Part shown: positions 26,958 to 34,994 of the stretch, piece after piece | How the letters are laid out: each line of letters opens with the position of its first letter | Numbering within the stretch: the stretch's first letter is position 1 | Position numbers and translations under genes: made by a program | NCBI GenBank assembly: GCA_035547425.1 | Contig: DASZUU010000018.1 | Location: 1 to 64,000 of the forward strand | Direction of reading: 5' to 3' | Length of the DNA stretch: 64,000 bases | From: Alloacidobacterium sp035547425 | GTDB taxonomy: Bacteria; Acidobacteriota; Terriglobia; Terriglobales; Acidobacteriaceae | Notes under the pieces: model-generated | Seen by the model: the letters and a program-made list of their open reading frames with translations, nothing else | What the model was told of the DNA's origin: nothing | The model's database searches: none

Positions 26958-27287
26958 GCGTCTATCCTCCGAAACCATACTTTTTGAAGTCACACTGAAC
27001 CAAAAATGAGGTCTAACAGCAATGCCCCGAAGTATTTGGAAGCATTGCTGCCAAAAATAAACCACGACGGTATAACAAGCTATCACACGTTTATTACGTT
27101 TAGAGCATAAATTCTTCAATAAGTTGCCTGAAACGGAACCTCTAGCCTGGTTCAAGCATCTTTGCAGTGATTACAGAACCGCAGTAAACCATCGATCCGG
27201 GAAATACGAACTTTGCTTCTTTCAGGCTGCGGAAGCATCTAAGACGCTTCGGCCTTCGCGCATATCTAAACTATTGAATCTTTTCAG
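26958..27287. other. Intergenic region, no gene seen
   Basis: A 330-bp AT-rich spacer between two minus-strand genes (nuoB upstream, OmpA-family gene downstream). It must hold the end of the nuoB transcript and the promoter of the OmpA-family gene. A weak GAAGC/GCTTC repeat lies near 27232-27250. A possible plus-strand frame from a TTG at 27124 runs antisense into nuoB and has no ribosome site. Confidence 0.6.
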
Positions 27288-27860
27288 TTATTGCAAGTTT
27301 AAAACGCGTTTTAAGCTGCCGCGCTCGCGCTGAATTTTCTCCTGCAGCAGGGTAATGGCATATAAAAGCTGCTCTGGGCGCGGTGGGCAGCCCGGCACGT
27401 ATACATCGACGGGAATCACCTGATTCACCCCCTGCACCAGCGCGTAATTGTTAAAAACACCGCCCGAGGTCGCACAGGCGCCCATGGAAATCACCCATTT
27501 GGGCTCCGGCATCTGCTCGTAAAGGCGACGGATGACCGGCGCCATTTTCTGAGAGACTCGGCCTGCAATCACCATCAGATCCGACTGCCGCGGCGAAGGG
27601 CGAAAAACTTCGGCTCCGAAACGCGCAACATCAAAACGGGACGCGCCCATCGACATCATCTCAATCGCGCAGCAGGCGAGGCCAAAGGTCATGGGCCACA
27701 CGGAGTTCTTGCGAATCCAGTTGATTGCGGCGTCGAGCGAAGTCAGGAACACTCCATCCGGTTGATCGTAGCCGTAGCTGACTTCCTGCAGCTTTTCGCG
27801 GTTCTTCGCACTGCTCTCTAACGATCCAAACAAATACCGGTCGCGCGCCAATTCACTCAT
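27288..27860 (-). CDS. nuoB: NADH-quinone oxidoreductase subunit B, solitary copy
   Basis: A 190-residue subunit of complex I that carries Fe-S cluster N2, the last electron carrier before quinone. All four ligands are present: the tandem Cys in FGLACCAIEMM, Cys in SMGACATSGG and Cys in YVPGCPPRPEQ. The core family signature WPMTFGLACC is intact. The frame extends to 27935, but ATG at 27860 is more likely; the N-terminus is still about 20 residues longer than many NuoB. No other nuo gene adjoins it, which is unusual. Long intergenic regions flank it. Confidence 0.93.
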   Translation of the reverse strand: MSELARDRYLFGSLESSAKNREKLQEVSYGYDQPDGVFLTSLDAAINWIRKNSVWPMTFGLACCAIEMMSMGASRFDVARFGAEVFRPSPRQSDLMVIAGRVSQKMAPVIRRLYEQMPEPKWVISMGACATSGGVFNNYALVQGVNQVIPVDVYVPGCPPRPEQLLYAITLLQEKIQRERGSLKRVLNLQ

Positions 27861-27975
27861 ATCTCTACTATAACTCCGCTTCACCTTGTATTTGAAGGGA
27901 TTAGCAGCAAACTCCAACTTTTCTACCGCCGCCAAAAGCGGTGAATAAAAAAAATTTATAGGTCGAAAAATGATG

Positions 27976-28115
27976 TTTGCGATTTTCGCAAAGTATGTAA
28001 AAGTAGCTGCAATAGATTCAACAAATTTTCTTTATATGGGCATCCGGCAACATCCCCATGTGCCCACAGCCGCCTATCGTTTGCATTTATTTAGCTTTTA
28101 CCCGGTATAAACCGG
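27976..28115. promoter_or_regulatory. Two palindromes in the nuoB-amtB divergent region
   Basis: TTTGCGA-TTT-TCGCAAA at 27976-27992 is a perfect 7-3-7 inverted repeat. CCGGT-ATAA-ACCGG at 28102-28115 is a perfect 5-4-5 repeat about 38 bp before the amtB start. Either may be an operator for the nuoB promoter or the amtB promoter. I found no sigma-54 promoter here. Confidence 0.5.
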
Positions 28116-28152
28116 TGGAATTGGTCTATATCAACAATCCAGATGGAGTGAT

Positions 28153-29562
28153 ATGCACCCTCGTATTGTGAAGCTGCTTTTGGCATTCATTCTTTGTACC
28201 GGCAGCCTCTCGTCTGCCCTCGCCCAAACGTCTGCAACCACTCCCTCGACATCCGATCAAATCGCCAAGCTGCAAACTCAGATTGCCGCCGCTCAATCCT
28301 CGGCCGACAATTCCTGGATGCTCGTCAGCGCTGCCCTGGTCCTGATGATGACCGGCCCCGGGCTCGCGCTTTTCTACGGCGGCCTGGTCCGCAAGAAAAA
28401 CGTGCTCGGCACCATGATGCAGAGCTTCGCCATGATGGCCATCATTACCGTGCTCTGGGCATTGGTGACGTATAGCCTCGCCTTTGATTCGGGCACCAGC
28501 TTCATCGGCGGGCTGCACCATCTCTTCCTGCGCGGCGTCGGCCTTACACCCGACCCCGACTACTCAGCCACCATTCCGCTGCAGACCTTCATGGTCTACC
28601 AGCTCATGTTTGCCATCATCACACCGGCGCTCATCACCGGAGCCTTTGCCGAGCGCATGAAATTCAGCGCTATGGCTGTCTTCATGATTCTCTGGTCCGT
28701 CCTCGTCTATTCACCGATGGCGCACATGGTCTGGGGCAAGGGCGGGTTGCTGAACGCCTCCCTCGGAGGCCGCTTCCCCACGCTTGATTTCGCAGGCGGC
28801 ACCGTGGTTCACGTCACTTCCGGCGTCTCCGCGCTCGTATGCGCGCTCTATCTCGGCAAGCGTGTCGGCTATCCGCAGGAAGCCATGCCGCCGCACTCCG
28901 TTGTGCTCAGTTTTATCGGAGCCTGCCTGCTCTGGGTGGGCTGGTTCGGATTCAACGCGGGCAGCGCGCTCAACGCCGGACCTCTCGCCACCAGCGCCTT
29001 CGTCAACACGCATTTCGGGGCAGCAGGCGCAGCCCTCAGCTGGATGATTGCCGAATGGATTCGCAACGGCAAGCCCAGCGCTCTCGGCGGAATCTCAGGC
29101 GCGGTCGCCGGCCTCGTGGCCATTACGCCCGCAGCCGGATTCGTCAAGCCCATGTCGGCCATCGTGATCGGTCTCTGCGCCGGCATCTTCTGCTACTTCA
29201 TGGTCATCAAGGTCAAGAACTGGTTCGGGTACGATGATTCTCTCGACGCCTTCGGCGTTCACGGAGCCGGCGGCACGCTCGGGGCAATTCTTACCGGCAT
29301 CTTCGCTTCCAGCTCTATTAATCCCATTTTCAAGGATGCGAACGGGAATCCTTTGCCCTCCGGCGCGGTAGACGGCAACTGGCATCAGGTGTTGAATCAG
29401 CTTGTCGGCATTGCGCTGGCCTGGATCATCTCGATTGTTGGAACCTTGATTCTTTTGAAGCTGGTGGATCTCACCATCGGGCTGCGTGTCTCGCGCGATC
29501 ACGAGGTGGAAGGTCTCGATCTGACACAGCACGGTGAAGAAGGCTACGATTTCGCATCATAA
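28153..29562 (+). CDS. amtB: Ammonium transporter
   Basis: A 469-residue ammonium channel with a cleavable signal peptide (residues 1-24), a short Gln/Ala-rich periplasmic stretch and eleven membrane helices. Key features: FYGGLVRKKN, AFAERMKF, the first pore His in VVHVTSGVSAL, the second in FGVHGAGGTLG, and the cytoplasmic tail ending LTQHGEEGYDFAS that contacts PII. Heads the operon amtB-glnK-glnD, the whole ammonium sensing unit: GlnK blocks the channel and GlnD modifies GlnK. Confidence 0.96.
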   Translation: MHPRIVKLLLAFILCTGSLSSALAQTSATTPSTSDQIAKLQTQIAAAQSSADNSWMLVSAALVLMMTGPGLALFYGGLVRKKNVLGTMMQSFAMMAIITVLWALVTYSLAFDSGTSFIGGLHHLFLRGVGLTPDPDYSATIPLQTFMVYQLMFAIITPALITGAFAERMKFSAMAVFMILWSVLVYSPMAHMVWGKGGLLNASLGGRFPTLDFAGGTVVHVTSGVSALVCALYLGKRVGYPQEAMPPHSVVLSFIGACLLWVGWFGFNAGSALNAGPLATSAFVNTHFGAAGAALSWMIAEWIRNGKPSALGGISGAVAGLVAITPAAGFVKPMSAIVIGLCAGIFCYFMVIKVKNWFGYDDSLDAFGVHGAGGTLGAILTGIFASSSINPIFKDANGNPLPSGAVDGNWHQVLNQLVGIALAWIISIVGTLILLKLVDLTIGLRVSRDHEVEGLDLTQHGEEGYDFAS

Positions 29563-29604
29563 ATGATACGCAACCTGTTACCCTGAGACACTTGAGACGA
29601 CACT

Positions 29605-29943
29605 ATGCAGAAGATTGAAGCAGTGATTCAACCGTCAAAGCTGGATGCGGTAAAGGACGCCCTCCTGGAAATTGGCATTGAGGGCATGACAATTCTGGAA
29701 GCGCGCGGCCATGGACGCCAGAAGGGCCACACAGAGTTTTATCGCGGGCGCGAATACACGGTTGATCTTTTACCGAAGATCAAGCTCGAAATGGTCGTAC
29801 CCGACGAATTGGTGGAGAAGGCGGTACAAGCCATTCTCTCCTCGGCGCGGAGCGGAAAGATCGGAGACGGCAAAATCTTTCTTTCAAAGATTGATGAAGC
29901 GATTCGTATCCGTAACGATGAACGCGGGCCTTCGGCGCTTTAG
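29605..29943 (+). CDS. glnK: Nitrogen regulatory protein P-II
   Basis: A 112-residue PII trimer subunit. The T-loop contains the uridylylation residue Tyr51 (FYRGREYTVDLLPKIK), and the B- and C-loop segments are present (SSARSGKIGDGKIF, EAIRIRNDERGPSAL). It senses 2-oxoglutarate, ATP and ADP. It lies 42 bp after amtB, the classic pairing for the GlnK type; glnB would be an equally valid label by sequence alone. Followed by a long hairpin and then glnD, the enzyme that modifies Tyr51. Confidence 0.95.
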   Translation: MQKIEAVIQPSKLDAVKDALLEIGIEGMTILEARGHGRQKGHTEFYRGREYTVDLLPKIKLEMVVPDELVEKAVQAILSSARSGKIGDGKIFLSKIDEAIRIRNDERGPSAL

Positions 29944-29960
29944 CATGCAAGCCATCCGAT

Positions 29961-30024
29961 GAGAGTTCACCATTCTGCGGCAGGCAAGAACCGCCGGTAT
30001 TCTTCATGCAGAATGGCGACTCTC
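29961..30024 (+). other. Long imperfect hairpin between glnK and glnD
   Basis: GAGAGTTCACCATTCTGC at 29961-29978 pairs with GCAGAATGGCGACTCTC at 30008-30024 (about 15 of 17 paired). A smaller AAGAA/TTCTT pair lies inside the loop. No T-run follows, so it is not a simple terminator. It could set the glnK/glnD expression ratio, stabilise mRNA, or be part of a small RNA. Confidence 0.65.
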
Positions 30025-30144
30025 TATAAACGAGAACCGAGGGACCAGGCACGACAGACGCGGCGGCCTTTTCCATGCTTCGACAAAGCGCGGATAGAAA
30101 TCGCCGCCCCTCATTCATAACAAACTGCATTTATTGGAAGCCGC

Positions 30145-32745
30145 ATGACGCCTGAGTCGCTATCCCTCCCGCGGATGCGGGACGCGTATCAAAAAGAGAC
30201 AGCCGACCTGCGTCTTACCTTCGAGCGTTCCGGCGACGGGTCGGCATCGATTCGCCGCCGGTCCACGATCGTCGATAAGGTCGTCCGTCAGCTTTGGACA
30301 GGGCTGCTTGAAGAGAGATCGGAACCTGCCAGCATCACACTGGTTGCTACCGGTGGTTTCGGCCGCAAAGAGCTTTTCCCTTTTTCCGATGTAGACGTGC
30401 TCTTCATTTGCGCGAATGACAGCGTGGAACGCGAGTACCGCGATATTATTCGCTCGTGCTCCCAGGCCATGTGGGATATCGGGCTTCGTGCCAGCCCGGC
30501 AACCCGCACATGGAAAGAATGCGACCGCGTCGATCCGGATAATCTCGAGTTCATCGTTTCCCTGCTCGACCGACGCTATCTTTGCGGCGACTACACTCTC
30601 TACAAACGTCTGGAAAACGACCTTTTGCCCTCGCTGGTTTTGCGCGAATGGAACACAATCATACAAAATCTCGCCGAAATGGCGCGCGCGCGCCACGCCC
30701 GATACGGCAATACCATCTTTCATCTCGAGCCGAATATCAAGGAGTGTCCCGGCGGACTGCGGGATTATCACCTTTCGCAATGGCTTACATTGCTCTTCTC
30801 ACTGCAGGAACAAAAAAGCTGGCCGCGGCCTTCCGGCAATAATTTTTTCACTGTTCACAACGATCTCGAAACCGCATACGACTTTCTTTCTGCCGCTCGA
30901 TGTTTTCTCCACTACCGCTGCGGACGCGATGACAATACCCTCGACTGGCATGCGCAGGACGAAGCCGCAGAGCAAAGTATCGGGCTCGAAACCCGCGGCA
31001 GCGCTGACCCCGCATACTGGATGCGCACCTACTACCGTCATGCGCGGACTATTTTCCGCCGCACTTCTCTTTTGATGGACGATGTGCCGCCGCCTCGCCG
31101 CTCTTTTTACAAGCAGTTCCGCCGCCGTCGCACACCTGTGGCCGGAACCGAGTTTTTTCTGGAACAGGGGCGCCTCGAACTGAATGAAGGCGCAACGGTC
31201 AGCGATGCAGACAGCGTGCTGCGCATCTTCGGCCTGATCGCCGCTCATGGTTACAAGCTTAGCCAGAATGCGGAAGACCGCATCGCTGAAGCCCTCCCGG
31301 TACTGGCCGTGCAGATGCCCGAAGGGCCGTTCCTATGGAATTGCCTGCGTGAAATTCTCCTGGGACCGCATGCCGCACATGCATTGCGCACGATGCACGC
31401 GCTGGGCGTACTTGAGCTTGTCATCCCCGAGTTCCACGGCATTGACGCGCTGGTTATCCGCGATTCGTATCATCGTTACACCGTCGATGAGCACACCTTC
31501 CTTGTGATCGACAATGTTCATGCGCTGCGACAGCCGGTGCATGATTGGGAAAAGCGGTTCGCAACCTTATTGCCCGAAATCGAGCGCCTCGATCTTTTTC
31601 TCCTGGCATTGCTGATGCACGATACCGGAAAGGCGCGTCGCACCGGCGATCACTGTGTTCAGAGCGTGGAATTGGCAGAAAGCCTCTTTGCCCGGCTCGA
31701 ATTCGATCCGGAAGAGCGGGAGACAGTACGACGCATTATCCGCAATCACCTGGCCATGTCTCAGGCGCTGCGCCGCGATATCTTCGATCCGGAAAATGTC
31801 CGCACCTTCGGAGAAAAGATCGGCAGCCAGATGCAGCTCAAGATGCTTTGCCTGCTGACCTATGCCGATATCAAAGCGGTGGCTCCCGATGCGCTCACGC
31901 CCTGGAAAGCCGAGAACCTGTGGCAGCTTTATATTGCAACCTCGAATTTCCTCGATCGCAGCGTGGATGAGGAGCGTTATCACGTCGAATCCGATACCGG
32001 GCTGTTGAATCGCATCCTTGCTCTTACTCCCGATCGCAGCGACGAATTGAAGCTGTTTCTCGAGGGCTTGCCTCAGCGCTATTTGCAGACGCGCCTGCCC
32101 GATCAGATTCGCAGCCATTTTAAGATGGCCCTTGCCTTGCCCGCCGAACCTGTGCAGCTTTCCTTTCGCACTGTTCGCCAGTTGAATGAGATCACGCTCA
32201 TCACAGCAGATCGCCCCATGCTTTTTGCGGATATGGCTGGAGTGCTCTCAGCCTGGGGCATGAACATCATCAAGGCCGATGCGTTTTCCAACGCTGCCGG
32301 AACGATCCTCGATACATTCCAGTTCACCGATCCATTCCAGACATTGGAATTGAACCCCAGCGAAATCGACCGCTTCCTGAAAAGCATTCGTGATGTCATC
32401 TCACAGCATGTGCCCATCGAAACGGTATTGCGCGCGCGCAGTCATGCCAATCGCCGCAATCATACAAAGGTGCGGGTAGAGACTCGATTGACGTTCGACA
32501 ATACATCGTCTACGCACAGCACGTTATTGCAGGTTGTCGCGCAGGACACGCCGGGACTGCTGCGCGCGCTCGCTCTCACCTTTGCCGAGTCTCGCTGCAA
32601 TATTGAAGTGGCTCTCATCGATACTGAAGGCGAGGTCGCGATTGACGTCTTCTACCTGACATCGCTGGGCCGCAAGCTCAACGAAGCCCAACAGGAAGAG
32701 CTTTCCTCTTTTCTGGAAAAGGCAATTGAAGACATTCGTCATTGA
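30145..32745 (+). CDS. glnD: [Protein-PII] uridylyltransferase / UMP-removing enzyme
   Basis: An 866-residue bifunctional nitrogen sensor that adds UMP to PII when glutamine is low and removes it when high. Domains: nucleotidyltransferase (residues 60-200, TGGFGRKELFPFSDVDVLF with the two catalytic Asp), PII-UTase linker helices (about 200-400), HD phosphohydrolase (about 440-560, LLALLMHDTGKARR), and two C-terminal ACT domains (about 680-760, LITADRPMLFADMAG; about 790-866, AQDTPGLLRALALTF) that bind glutamine. Complete. The 201-bp gap after glnK contains the hairpin described above. Confidence 0.95.
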   Translation: MTPESLSLPRMRDAYQKETADLRLTFERSGDGSASIRRRSTIVDKVVRQLWTGLLEERSEPASITLVATGGFGRKELFPFSDVDVLFICANDSVEREYRDIIRSCSQAMWDIGLRASPATRTWKECDRVDPDNLEFIVSLLDRRYLCGDYTLYKRLENDLLPSLVLREWNTIIQNLAEMARARHARYGNTIFHLEPNIKECPGGLRDYHLSQWLTLLFSLQEQKSWPRPSGNNFFTVHNDLETAYDFLSAARCFLHYRCGRDDNTLDWHAQDEAAEQSIGLETRGSADPAYWMRTYYRHARTIFRRTSLLMDDVPPPRRSFYKQFRRRRTPVAGTEFFLEQGRLELNEGATVSDADSVLRIFGLIAAHGYKLSQNAEDRIAEALPVLAVQMPEGPFLWNCLREILLGPHAAHALRTMHALGVLELVIPEFHGIDALVIRDSYHRYTVDEHTFLVIDNVHALRQPVHDWEKRFATLLPEIERLDLFLLALLMHDTGKARRTGDHCVQSVELAESLFARLEFDPEERETVRRIIRNHLAMSQALRRDIFDPENVRTFGEKIGSQMQLKMLCLLTYADIKAVAPDALTPWKAENLWQLYIATSNFLDRSVDEERYHVESDTGLLNRILALTPDRSDELKLFLEGLPQRYLQTRLPDQIRSHFKMALALPAEPVQLSFRTVRQLNEITLITADRPMLFADMAGVLSAWGMNIIKADAFSNAAGTILDTFQFTDPFQTLELNPSEIDRFLKSIRDVISQHVPIETVLRARSHANRRNHTKVRVETRLTFDNTSSTHSTLLQVVAQDTPGLLRALALTFAESRCNIEVALIDTEGEVAIDVFYLTSLGRKLNEAQQEELSSFLEKAIEDIRH

Positions 32746-32965
32746 GCTGTACTCAAGGCAGTACCGAGATATTTCTGAGTTCTCGCCGGAAGGAAGTAGA
32801 ATCATTCATCATTTCAAGTAGGCCCTCACCAGGTCGATCAAGCTTTCAACCAATTCCGTCGTGATACATTGACGTCGGATGGAAAACGCCGCTCTGTAAT
32901 GTTCCCGAAATAGTTACCAGTCAAGATCAACTCTGTATGCCTCGTCCGAATCATCAGGAGATTTT
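32746..32965. other. Intergenic region, nothing firm seen
   Basis: A 220-bp spacer between glnD and the porin gene. It must contain the glnD terminator and probably the porin promoter, but I see no clear hairpin with T-run, no convincing -35/-10 pair and no small frame with a ribosome site, apart from the CAGGAG at 32955-32960 that serves the porin. Confidence 0.5.
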
Positions 32966-34414
32966 TTGCGCCAGTTGATGACAATTTTGTGCCTGACGCT
33001 GTGCTCTCTGCCGGCAAAACCACAGATAAGTGCCTCTCTTCCCGAGGAACCAAAGCCGCAGCTTACGATGTCGCTGTCTTCAGAAGATATGGGCGGGCCT
33101 CAAAAAATCGAGCAGCAAAAAGCCCCCAGCACAACTGTGTTTTCTCACAGCGATGCGACGCGGTGGTGGATCTCCGGCCAGTCGAATATCATCTTTCAGG
33201 CCCATCCTCCTTTCCATGCGCCTTATCAGGGCGAAAACAGCCTCCATGGCGCGGGTGAATACAAAACTTCGCTGGTCGGAACTCTTTTTCTCGGCTACCA
33301 GCCGCATCGCAGTACGCGCTATAACACCGATTTCATCGTGGATTTTGAGAGCGCCGGCGGCCGCGGGCTCAGCCAGGCCCTCGGCCTGGCTGGTTTTACG
33401 AACCTTGACGTCGTGCGGAATCCCAATCTGGGCTCGGCTCCCTATCTTGCGCGCGGCGAAATTCATCAGACGATCGGGCTTACCAGCGAAACCACAGATT
33501 CCACCCCCAGCTTTCTTTCCTTTGCCTCAAAAGTACCGGTGCGCCGCCTTGAGTTTCGCATCGGCAAGATGAGCATGCCCGATGTTTTCGATATCAACTC
33601 GATCGGAAGTGATAGCCACCTGCAGTTCACCAATTGGACGGTAGACAACAATGGGGCATGGGACTATGCCGCAGATACTCGCGGTTACACTGTCGCGGCT
33701 ACTGCCGAATATGATGACCGAAGCTGGAGCGCCCGCTACGGGCTCGCGGCCATGCCAACCGTCGCGAACGGCATCGATCTGGACTGGGCTCTTTCGCGAG
33801 CAAGCGGACAGAACATGGAATTTGAGCTGCGGCGATCGCTCCTGCCCGGGCGCAAAGGTACGACCCGCATTCTGAGCTTCGTCAACCATGCGCATATGGG
33901 GTCATACCGGGAGGCCGTAGAAGCTTACCTGAATGGCACGGATCCGACGCCAATCATCACAAAACATGAGCATTTCAGCGCCGTAAAGTACGGTTTTGGC
34001 TGGAACAATGAGCAGGAAATCACCACTAACCTCCGTGTTTTCAGCCGCTTCGGATGGAATGAAGGCCAACATGAATCCTTTGCCTATACCGAAGTCGACC
34101 AAACTGTTGCTTTTGGGGGCGATTTTACGGGCGCTGACTGGCATCGGCCTATCGATAAAATTGGAATTGCATTTGTTTCCAACGCCATTAAGCAGGATCA
34201 CCAGAACTATCTGAAATATGGAGGTTTAGGGTTTCTTTTGGGCGATGGAAAGCTGAATTATGGACGGGAAAATATCGTCGAAAGCTACTACAACTGGCAT
34301 GTGACCAGTGGTCTTTATTTCGCCCTGGGACTAAGCCACATCAATAATCCCGGGTATAACCGCGACCGCGGCCCGGTGTGGGTTCCCAGCATTCGCATGC
34401 ACGTCGATTACTAA
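32966..34414 (+). CDS. Carbohydrate porin, OprB-like
   Basis: A 482-residue outer-membrane protein with a short signal peptide, then the mature segment. Strand pattern, the WWISGQSNIIFQAHPPFHAPYQGENSL opening (33162-33242), the FRIGKMSMPDVFD and QFTNWTVDNNGAWDYAADTRGY runs (33553-33690) and the aromatic C-terminal end (SIRMHVDY) fit OprB-family sugar porins. Translation likely starts at TTG 32966 with CAGGAG 5 nt upstream; ATG at 32978 is too far from it. Ends at a strong terminator. Substrate unknown. Confidence 0.82.
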   Translation: MRQLMTILCLTLCSLPAKPQISASLPEEPKPQLTMSLSSEDMGGPQKIEQQKAPSTTVFSHSDATRWWISGQSNIIFQAHPPFHAPYQGENSLHGAGEYKTSLVGTLFLGYQPHRSTRYNTDFIVDFESAGGRGLSQALGLAGFTNLDVVRNPNLGSAPYLARGEIHQTIGLTSETTDSTPSFLSFASKVPVRRLEFRIGKMSMPDVFDINSIGSDSHLQFTNWTVDNNGAWDYAADTRGYTVAATAEYDDRSWSARYGLAAMPTVANGIDLDWALSRASGQNMEFELRRSLLPGRKGTTRILSFVNHAHMGSYREAVEAYLNGTDPTPIITKHEHFSAVKYGFGWNNEQEITTNLRVFSRFGWNEGQHESFAYTEVDQTVAFGGDFTGADWHRPIDKIGIAFVSNAIKQDHQNYLKYGGLGFLLGDGKLNYGRENIVESYYNWHVTSGLYFALGLSHINNPGYNRDRGPVWVPSIRMHVDY

Positions 34415-34433
34415 GCCAAAATCGGCAATTTGC

Positions 34434-34468
34434 GCACAAAAACGCGCCTTTTGAGCGCGTTTTTGTGC
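34434..34468. terminator. Rho-independent terminator after the porin gene
   Basis: GCACAAAAACGCGC at 34434-34447 and GCGCGTTTTTGTGC at 34455-34468 are perfect 14-bp complements around a 7-nt loop. The A- and T-runs inside the arms make it work on both strands, so it may also end the minus-strand gene at 34488-34703. Confidence 0.88.
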
Positions 34469-34487
34469 ATTCCAAGCCTCTTAGTAG

Positions 34488-34703
34488 TTAGTTAAAGGGG
34501 AGAGCTACCGCCGGACGCTGGGCGTCAAGTTTTTCCTTACAGATATGTTTTGATTCAAGTAATGCGCTCTCAGCTTTGGTGTGGGCAGCACCAAGAACCT
34601 GGAAGCAGTGAAAGCAGACGGTCAATTTGACGTCGAGGGTACGGACACGGGCAGGAAGTAATTTCTGCGGAACCGCATGGGTGGTGGTAACTGCGAAGGC
34701 CAT
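34488..34703 (-). CDS. Small Cys/His protein, unknown function
   Basis: A 71-residue protein with a CxxC (TVCFHCFQV) and, 19 residues later, HxC (SKHICKEKL), a spacing that could make a small zinc-binding knuckle. No family is recognised. The ATG is preceded by GGAG at 10 nt, and that GGAG lies inside a hairpin, CTCCA-GCGT-TGGAG (34713-34726). It shares a terminator with the convergent porin gene and is divergent from the GGDEF gene. It could be a false gene, but the start signal and motif argue for it. Confidence 0.5.
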   Translation of the reverse strand: MAFAVTTTHAVPQKLLPARVRTLDVKLTVCFHCFQVLGAAHTKAESALLESKHICKEKLDAQRPAVALPFN

Positions 34704-34994
34704 AGCTCAAAACTCCAGCGTTGGAGGTTTAACTGGGAGCATGATCCGCACAGAATAGGGAGCGACAACTGCTTTACCCATCCTATAAGGGATGACGCCT
34801 ATGAAATTTTTGCAACTTGCTTATGGGAATTGATGCCTGGTTAGGCTTCCCGGTTGTGCGTATAAGGAAGTTTTTGCTCATTTTCCCTAATCGTCAACAA
34901 TTTTTTTCACTTTTCAGGAAAAATTTTCTTCTTTGTCTCCTCTCGTCCCCCTGAATGGCCGCCGATAATCTCCGTACCATAAGGAATTTTTTTC
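34704..34994. other. Structured intergenic region upstream of the GGDEF gene
   Basis: A 291-bp AT-rich spacer between divergent genes with several inverted repeats: 34713-34726 (CTCCA/TGGAG), about 34770-34785 (CATCC/GGATG), and 34825-34851, where GGGAA and GCCT pair with AGGC and TTCCC leaving a 5-nt bulge. The plus-strand gene has its ribosome site AAGGA 9 nt before the ATG. I do not recognise a known riboswitch; the c-di-GMP GEMM core is not visible. Confidence 0.45.

Noticed and set aside
27124..27333. Plus-strand 69-codon frame starting with TTG.
   Set aside because: It runs antisense into nuoB, has no ribosome site and no recognisable composition of a real protein.
28000..28152. Sigma-54 promoter for amtB.
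   Set aside because: No GG-N10-GC element with TGGC/TTGC context is present, although such promoters often serve amtB in proteobacteria.
34800..34900. c-di-GMP riboswitch before the GGDEF gene.
   Set aside because: Hairpins are present, but I cannot find the conserved GEMM core; a covariance-model search would be decisive.
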